Positions 57,748 through 64,000 of a stretch of DNA of 64,000 nt are shown here, in pieces. A program made the position numbers and the translations under genes. Below the pieces are notes generated by a model. That model worked only from the letters and a program-made list of their open reading frames with translations, ran no database searches and was not told the origin of the DNA. The DNA is from Monoplex corrugatus (Eukaryota > Mollusca > Gastropoda > Littorinimorpha > Ranellidae). Location: assembly GCA_030674185.1 (NCBI GenBank), contig JAPXFY010000023.1:15769686-15833685 (forward strand), read 5' to 3'. Position 1 is the stretch's first letter. Each line of letters begins with the position of its first letter.

Positions 57748-58215
57748 TAAAGCCGAGCCGATTTCTCAGTGCTTTATCTGGGCTAAAACCATTTTCAAAC
57801 AAAACACACATGTTAACACATCGATGATCATGGAAAAAAGAGAACCCGGAAAAGAAAATCAAGTTACACATGTCACTGGGGGAAAATCTGGTTACACATG
57901 TCATTGGGGAAAATCTGGTTACACATGTCATTGGGGAAAATCTGGTTACACATGTCATTGGGGAAAATCTGGTTACACATGTCATTGGGGAAAATCTGGT
58001 TACACATGTCACTGCGTTCACGCAAATATGTCCCTGGCGTTGATCACATCTGCCGAAGTTAACACCAAAGACCAAAAAAAAAAAAAAACCAACTTGATTA
58101 CAAATGCATAAACAGAAAAACATAGACCTACACATAAACTGACCTAAAGGACCTGGAACTGCCACAAAGCCATTACATCTGATCTAAACAATGCAGTTAA
58201 TACATGTACGCAATT
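57748..58215 (-). repeat. Dispersed repeat A, copy with 27-bp expansion
   Basis: It starts TTTAAAGCCGAGCCGATTTC after a GTAGTA/GCAGTA stretch and ends in 'taatacatgtacgcaattaatcc'. The right part is shorter than in other copies. A piece around 'tcaagttacacatgtcac' has been amplified into the array described next. Confidence 0.75.
57860..58015. repeat. 27-bp tandem array inside repeat A
   Basis: Six units of GGTTACACATGTCATTGGGG, then AAAATCT. It is absent from the other repeat A copies. Confidence 0.92.
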
Positions 58216-58378
58216 AATCCTTATGGTAGAAAGCGAGGCTCTTTGGGGGAAAAATGGGAAAATAAAGGTTTATTATTGATATCATCATCGTCGTTATCAG
58301 GGTTATTAACATTAACATCATCGTTATTATCATTATCACTATCATTGTCATTACATTATTATTGTTATCATTACTACT

Positions 58379-58905
58379 ATTTAAAGCCCAGCCGACCGTG
58401 CAGAGCCACTGTCAGGCCTATAACCATCTCTAAACACACATCTCGATATTGGAAAAAAAATTGGGAAAGAAACTTAAGTACACATACCAATACAGTCACG
58501 CACATAATCTAAGGATATGGCACTGTTGTTGGTCATTCTGTCGAATTTATCACCAGGGGGTTAAAAAAACAAACCTGAACACAAATGTATTAAATATCTA
58601 GTACATAAAACACACATAAAGACTCGTCTAAATCAACAAAAATCGCTTCTGCACACCATGTTTCCTTAGAGCAAAAAATTTCATTTAATACATGTCCCCA
58701 ATTATCAGCTCTAATAGAAAGCATTGTGGATTTATGGAGACATACAGGTAAATGGGCCTGCAAAGCAGAAAAAAGAAAAGAGAAAGCAAAAGAGCAAGGA
58801 AGACGAAAAAAACAGAAAAGACGAAATTTCTAGAACAAATTTTCCACAAGGTGACGGATACTATTTGTACACAAAGAGCCCCTGGCATCCTCACGAGTGA
58901 GTGAA
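58379..58905 (-). repeat. Dispersed repeat A, copy 3 (near full length)
   Basis: TTTAAAGCCCAGCCGACCGTG to 'agcccctggcatcctcacgag', about 525 bp. Key shared phrases: 'gcacataatctaaggatatg', 'cgaatttatcaccaggggg', 'atttcatttaatacatg', 'gaaatttctagaaca'. Confidence 0.8.
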
Positions 58906-58930
58906 TGAGAGAGAGTGGTACTCACGACTG

Positions 58931-59616
58931 TTCATACTGGCACTCACGACTGTCGTGCGGACGGACAAAAATTGTGCGGGTGGGAAAAACTATTTTTACT
59001 TGCTGAGCGAAGATGTTCATACTGCCACAGACACGCACGCACGACCACGCCCGCCAAAAAAGTCGTGCGTGCTTGCTACACTTCAGTCGTGCGTGCGGAC
59101 GGATAGAAGTCGTGACCTCGAGGCCAACCCTTTTTATCACTGGCCATCCTCTGCGCGTTCATACTGAAACGCTTCTGTACGTGTGTGCGGGTCAAGAGAC
59201 TGTACTGTACTTAAAATTTCAGTCATTTTTAACACAAGATGGAAGACGAGAAACTGATTTCCGAAGCCAGGAATCGACCTTTCCTTTAGAACATTCTGGA
59301 TATTTTGCAAATTTCTGGTTATCTGACAGTAGTTCAGGCATTAAATGATAATACTCTCCATGCACCTTTCATGATCTGTAATTGGGTGCACAGAAAAACG
59401 GCGAATTGTTCGATGCTTCGTGTTTCTTCTCTTCCACCACCACCACCCAAAATCAGTTTCTGTCACCCGTCAGTGCCATGTTTACCAGAAAGATAAACAA
59501 CGCTAGCCTCCCTTCTTCCTCAAGGACGGAGAGCGGTGCTGATAAGTATGAGCATCTTTTCTCACGCGTATACGTTTTTTTTCCGTCCGCACTACAGTCG
59601 TGAGTGTCAGTATGAA
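58931..59616. mobile_element. Unclassified TIR element, 686 bp
   Basis: TTCATACTGGCACTCACGAC and the bases up to 58965 pair with the complement of 59582-59616 with about two mismatches. The inverted repeat is some 35 bp, ending in GTGCGGACGGA. The sequence between has further GTCGTGCG words near the left end and no recognisable coding region. The TIR may extend outwards with 'cgtagcctgagagtg' on the right. No target duplication could be fixed, so the superfamily is unknown. Confidence 0.75.
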
Positions 59617-59834
59617 CGTAGCCTGAGAGTGTGAGTGCGAGCGTGAGCGCGCAGCTGATTGCTTATGGAGCTCATTTTGGGGATTTTGTTTCAATGGCAT
59701 GGCATTTGTGACGTCAGTTCATACAGGATTTATCCAAGCGTGAATACAATGTTTTAATAAACCTGATAATTCAAAACATAAAATCAGATTCTCAACCGAT
59801 TTTCTGTTGCCGTTATTGTCTTTGATGCGATGTA

Positions 59835-61185
59835 CACACGTTGACTTACCTGTGTATTGTGTCTAAAACAGACTGTGTCCTGTGTGATGGCAATCTGTCG
59901 ACTTACCTCTGGTATTGTGTCTAGAACAGCAGTGTCCTGTGTGACGGCAATCTGTTGACTTACCTGTGGTATTGTGTCTAAAACAGACTGTGTCCTGTGT
60001 GATGGCAATCTGTTGACTTACCTGTGGTATTGTGTGTAAAACGCAGACCGTGTCCTGTGTGACGGCAATCTGTTGACTTACCTGTGGTATTGTGTCTAGA
60101 ACAGCAGTGTCCTGTGTGACGGCAATCTGTTGACTTACCTGTGGTATTGTGTCTAGAACAGCATGTCCTGTGTGACGGCAATCTGTTGACTTACCTGTGG
60201 TATTGTGTCTAGAACAGCATGTCCTGTGTGACGGCAATCTGTTGACTTACCTGTGGTATTGTGTCTAGAACAGCAGTGTCCTGTGTGACGGCAATCTGTT
60301 GACTTACCTGTGGTATTGTGTCTAGAACAGCAGTGTCCTGTGTGACGGCAATCTGTTGACTTACCTGTGGTATTGTGTGTAAAACAACAGACCGTGTCCT
60401 GTGTGACGGCAATCTGTTGACTTACCTGTGGTATTGTGTGTAAAACAACAGACCGTGTCCTGTGTGACGGCAATCTGTTGACTTACCTGTGGTATTGTGT
60501 CTAGAACAGCAGTGTCCTGTGTGACGGCAATCTGTTGACTTACCTGTGGTATTGTGTGTAAAACAGACTGTGTCCTGTGTGACGGCAATCTGTTGACTTA
60601 CCTGTGGTATTGTGTGTAAAACAGACCGTGTCCTGTGTGACGGCAATCTGTTGACTTACCTGTGGTATTGTGTGTAAAACAGACTGTGTCCTGTGTGACG
60701 GCAATCTGTTGACTTACCTGTGGTATTGTGTGTAAAACAGACTGTGTCCTGTGTGACGGCAATCTGTTGACTTACCTGTGGTATTGTGTGTAAAACAGAC
60801 TGTGTCCTGTGTGACGGCAGTCTGTTGACATACCTGTGGTATTGTGTCTAGAACAGCAGTGTCCTGTATGACGGCAATCTGTTGACTTACCTGTGGTATT
60901 GTGTCTAGAACAGCAGTGTCCTGTGTGACGGCAATCTGTTGACATACCTGTGGTATTGTGTCTAGAACAGCAGTGTCCTGTATGACGGCAATCTGTTGAC
61001 ATACCTGTGGTATTGTGTCTAGAACAGCAGTGTCCTGTGTGACGGCAATCTGTTGACTTACCTGTGGTATTGTGTCTAAAACAGCAGATCGTGTCCTGTG
61101 TGATGGCAATCTGTTGACTTACCTGTGGTATTGTGTGTAAAACAGACTGTGTCCTGTGTGATGGCAATCTGTTGACCATTCCTGT
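59835..61185. repeat. Satellite array, 57-bp unit with splice-donor consensus
   Basis: About 23 units of TTGACTTACCTGTGGTATTG, then TGTCTAGAACAGCAGTGTCC, then TGTGTGACGGCAATCTG. 'gtctagaacagcag' alternates with 'gtgtaaaacagac'. On the minus strand each unit reads ATACCACAGGTAAGTCAACA. A few units have CATACCTG instead of CTTACCTG. Frames stay open when the unit is exactly 57 bp. Confidence 0.95.
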
Positions 61186-61333
61186 CACACCAGGCTCAAG
61201 ACAGTTGTCCGTAGTTAGTGTGGACACAACGTTTCTGGCGCCTGTTTGAGAAACAGTGGTTACAACATAACTAAGTGTGATCCATAACTAAGATCGACTA
61301 ACAACGTGCTTGCACTGCAATGGCTGTACTTTA

Positions 61334-61768
61334 TTAACCCCTTAAGTGCCACCAACCGGGTCAAGCCACCTAGTGGACTAGTACGCTGCAACTCTTTGTA
61401 ACTCCACAGCTGTCAGTGGTCTGTCAGGAGGTCACCCAAAGTCTGAATACTTTTAGATTTCGTCAAGAGGGTCACATGTACTATTTTTTCCTTTGTTTGT
61501 TTGGTTTCTATCGTGAGCGGTTATGAGTTCTTCTATGGGAATTTCCACAAAATATTACAAATATGTAGTAATTTCAAGAAATTACTACATAAATCATGTG
61601 AAAATACATTTAGTCATGCTTAATGCATCATTCTGTGTAATTTCATGCATAGATTCCCATAGATATGGGAGCAACAGTTGTTTTAATGTACATGGTAGTG
61701 ATGCAACGTTTTTCCCTGGCATATGGAAAACACCGGATGTCAAAAATCGTTGGCACTCAAGGGGTTAA
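61334..61768. mobile_element. piggyBac-like MITE, second family
   Basis: 435 bp including TTAA on both sides. The inverted ends are TTAACCCCTTAAGTGCCA and, read inward from the right, TTAACCCCTTGAGTGCCA, with one mismatch in 18. The inside has an 81-codon open frame (61523-61768) without recognisable similarity that runs into the right TIR. The internal sequence is unrelated to the hairpin MITEs. Confidence 0.85.
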
Positions 61769-62022
61769 TCTGATATCAGTTCTTTATCAGTCTGTTATTA
61801 GTTCGATTAATTTTCAAACCTCTTGATGTTCACAATACCTCTTTGAAAAATATGTAGGACCTGTGTATTAGCAGACCTGATGAACTGAACCGAGTCGGAC
61901 TGGTTTTGTGGTGGTGGCGCTGGTGGTCACAGCTAAAGCGTCTTTCGTAGCAACAAGTTACTCTATAACACTGCCCTACCTGACCTGGTATTGTGGTTCT
62001 ATCTTATATTTTTCACTATTAT

Positions 62023-62535
62023 TACTCTGTTTAAAACTCAGTCAAGTACACAGAGCCATACCAGGACTGTAACCATCTCAAAATGTACACAATGTAATAA
62101 TGAGAAAAATAACCCACCAGGAAAAGGAAGTATTCATATCAATGGATTCGCACGCATAACATGGGGCATGCCCCTGGCGCTGACCATTTCGTCCAATTTA
62201 CCACCAAGGGGTACAACAAGAAAATTAAACCTGAATGCGAAATAGGGACATTTAAACATAAAACTGGGGTAATTTACCTAAAATTGCTTCCGCATATCCT
62301 TCTTTTGACCCAAAAATGCACTTAATACACACACCCAATTATCAATCCTAAGAGAACACATGTAAGACTTTATAGAACACGTACAGGTGAATGGACCAGC
62401 ATGGCAAAACATGACAAAGAGATGACAGAAAGCAAAGGAGCAAGGCAGAAAGATAAAGACATTTCTAGCACAGAATTTCCAGAAGATGGGGATACTATTT
62501 ATACTGAAACAGCCCCCGGCATCCTACAGGAGGCT
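62023..62535 (-). repeat. Dispersed repeat A, copy 4
   Basis: TTTAAAACTCAGTCAAG after an ATTATTACT stretch, through 'catgcccctggcgctgacc' and 'attacctaaaattgcttccg', to 'gcccccggcatcctacagg'. It covers the region where copy 1 is interrupted by the LINE, so it serves as the empty-site reference. Confidence 0.8.
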
Positions 62536-64000
62536 GTAACTTGCTGTCTACACTTTATGGCCATTCGTCCCACAATAAGTGAAGACTCAATACCTGGTTG
62601 CAAGTAGCAGAAACTGAAGGTCTGTCTGCAAGAAACCAAAGTTATGTTGCAATGCATGAAGCAGGGGCCCATTTCCTGCACACTAACACACTCACGCGCA
62701 AGTGGCGAAATAGCGAGTGGAGAGGGCGAGAAAAAAACTGCTGTGAAACGGACGTGAGGCGGAATAGATTTTAGCCAATGTACAGCGCTTATTTCACAAT
62801 ATAAGACGGAGCCGTCGTCAAACACAAAGGCGCAGATCCAGGGTGGATCAGAGAACCGAATAAAGCATCGGTTTCTCACAATGCTTTAAAATGACTGAAG
62901 GCTTCTTCAAAAAATATTTTCGCTAGTCCTCGTATACTCTAAGAGTGGTAGGATTTTAAAACTCACTCAACTAACTAACAACTAACACAAAGGCGACTTG
63001 CACGACTACCATCTTTACCTCGCCTGCAAGATCCTCTTGATGTTACCTAGCCTTACCTAGCGAATAGCTAGCCACGCTTGCCACTAGGTGGAACAAATAA
63101 ACGCTTCTAGTGGCATACATCGCGAAAACCTCGCCTACCTAGCGCGTATGGAATGTTATGTGACTCAAGACTGCTGACTGCCCAAGTGACAACAACAACG
63201 TGAGTAGGCTACTTGTTATGGGGGGGGGGGGGGATCTTCAGTTCCCCAGACTAACATGTAGTTGTCCAGTCACTACATACCGATTTTTTTTTACGCGAGA
63301 GAACGGGTCGCTCATTCCCAGGGAAAAACATCACCATGGTGTTGGCGTCACCCAGTTTTGTTGTTGTTGTTGTTGTTTTGAATGTGTGGGTTGTTTCCCT
63401 TATGAACTTATTTTTTCTTTTACAGAATTTGCCCAAAGACAATCCTTTTATTTATCGCCGTGGTTTCTTCATGTGCTAGGTGCATGCTGCACACAGGGAC
63501 TTTGGTTTGTCAGTTTATCTGAAAGACCAGCACCCAGACCAACAATCAAGATAATTATACTGTAGGGGTTGGGAGTGGGATGGAGGGGAGACAACTTCAT
63601 CCTGGAATGGAGTTCAGGGTTTCTAGCATCCAAGGTGGATCAATGTCAAAGTATCCCCCCCCCCCCCCCCCCGCCCCCCGTGTTTCTTTTAACCTCTATT
63701 AACGTCCAGTATTTTCTGAACAGGGTTACAAAGTCTGAAGATTGGAGTTTGATAAAAAAAAAAAAAAACTAAAAAAAAAAACTGATCCATTCAGATAATT
63801 CCATATGTGCTCCACGCAATGGTACAGAGTTTGGAAACTGAAGATCGGAGATTTCTTTCAAAAATAATGAATTCATCACACTTGAAAAATTCCATATGCC
63901 CTCCAGTCAAATCTGTCAAGAACTACTACTAATCAGACACAGAGCCTGCATAAACCCTCTGCAATGGCAAAGTGCTGAACTGGGGAAGTAGGCCTACTTA
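62536..64000. other. Intergenic with homopolymer tracts
   Basis: G-run at 63221-63233, TTG run at about 63358-63377, C-runs at 63654-63679, A-runs at 63754-63781. In 63030-63120 'cctagc' and 'gctagc' words are frequent. No gene is supported; the 121-codon frame at 63200-63565 crosses a G-run and a TTG run and looks spurious. Confidence 0.6.

Overview
The window looks like gene-poor, repeat-dominated nuclear DNA from an invertebrate, most likely a marine gastropod or other mollusc. The reasons are the density of long GT/CA microsatellites, the mix of L2-type and endonuclease/RT-type LINEs, a 5S rRNA pseudogene with an invertebrate-like sequence, tRNA-derived SINEs and many unrelated minisatellite arrays. 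I could not run a search, so the taxon is an inference. I find no convincing host protein-coding gene. All recognisable coding potential belongs to transposable elements, and most other long open frames are products of simple repeats or base-skewed DNA.

Layout. 1-10 kb: the 3' end of an L2 LINE, GT-rich microsatellites, SINE relics, two piggyBac-like hairpin MITEs and a 5S pseudogene. 9.9-12.5 kb: another L2-like 3' fragment and a 1.9-kb array of a 30-bp unit. 13.0-20.05 kb: a 48-bp satellite split by a nearly full-length minus-strand L2 element (14.27-17.72 kb) whose 692-codon RT frame is still open. 21.8-24.35 kb: two more minisatellites (46 bp and 44 bp). 24.6-30.2 kb: a four-layer nest. 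A dispersed repeat is split by a truncated LINE, whose RT frame is split by a 3.8-kb foldback element built of 383-bp units (13-bp target duplication), which carries an intact Tc1-family DD34E transposon at a TA site. 30.3-36.4 kb: MITEs, a tRNA SINE with a perfect 12-bp target duplication, an RNase H LINE relic, a 56-bp array and long poly-C/poly-G tracts. 36.4-43.6 kb: a 2.2-kb pyrimidine-rich degenerate array, then a 4.8-kb array of 57/61/65-bp units. 45.5-47.8 kb: a decayed second copy of the nested LINE. 47.8-56.8 kb: a T-rich, A-poor domain with a diverged higher-order repeat, interrupted by a pogo/Tigger-like MITE whose empty site survives in a sister copy. 56.8-64 kb: LINE 3' fragments, three copies of the same unclassified dispersed repeat, a terminal-inverted-repeat element, a 57-bp array with a splice-donor consensus in every unit, and a second piggyBac-like MITE.

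How the parts relate. The window is best read as layered insertions. LINE machinery (L2 and an endonuclease/RT type) supplies the coding relics and probably mobilised the SINE-like tails. DNA-transposon families (Tc1, pogo and piggyBac-type) are present mainly as short non-autonomous copies, plus one apparently intact Tc1. Between them, at least ten unrelated tandem arrays have expanded. Several insertions can be dated relative to one another because the unoccupied target sequence survives elsewhere in the window.
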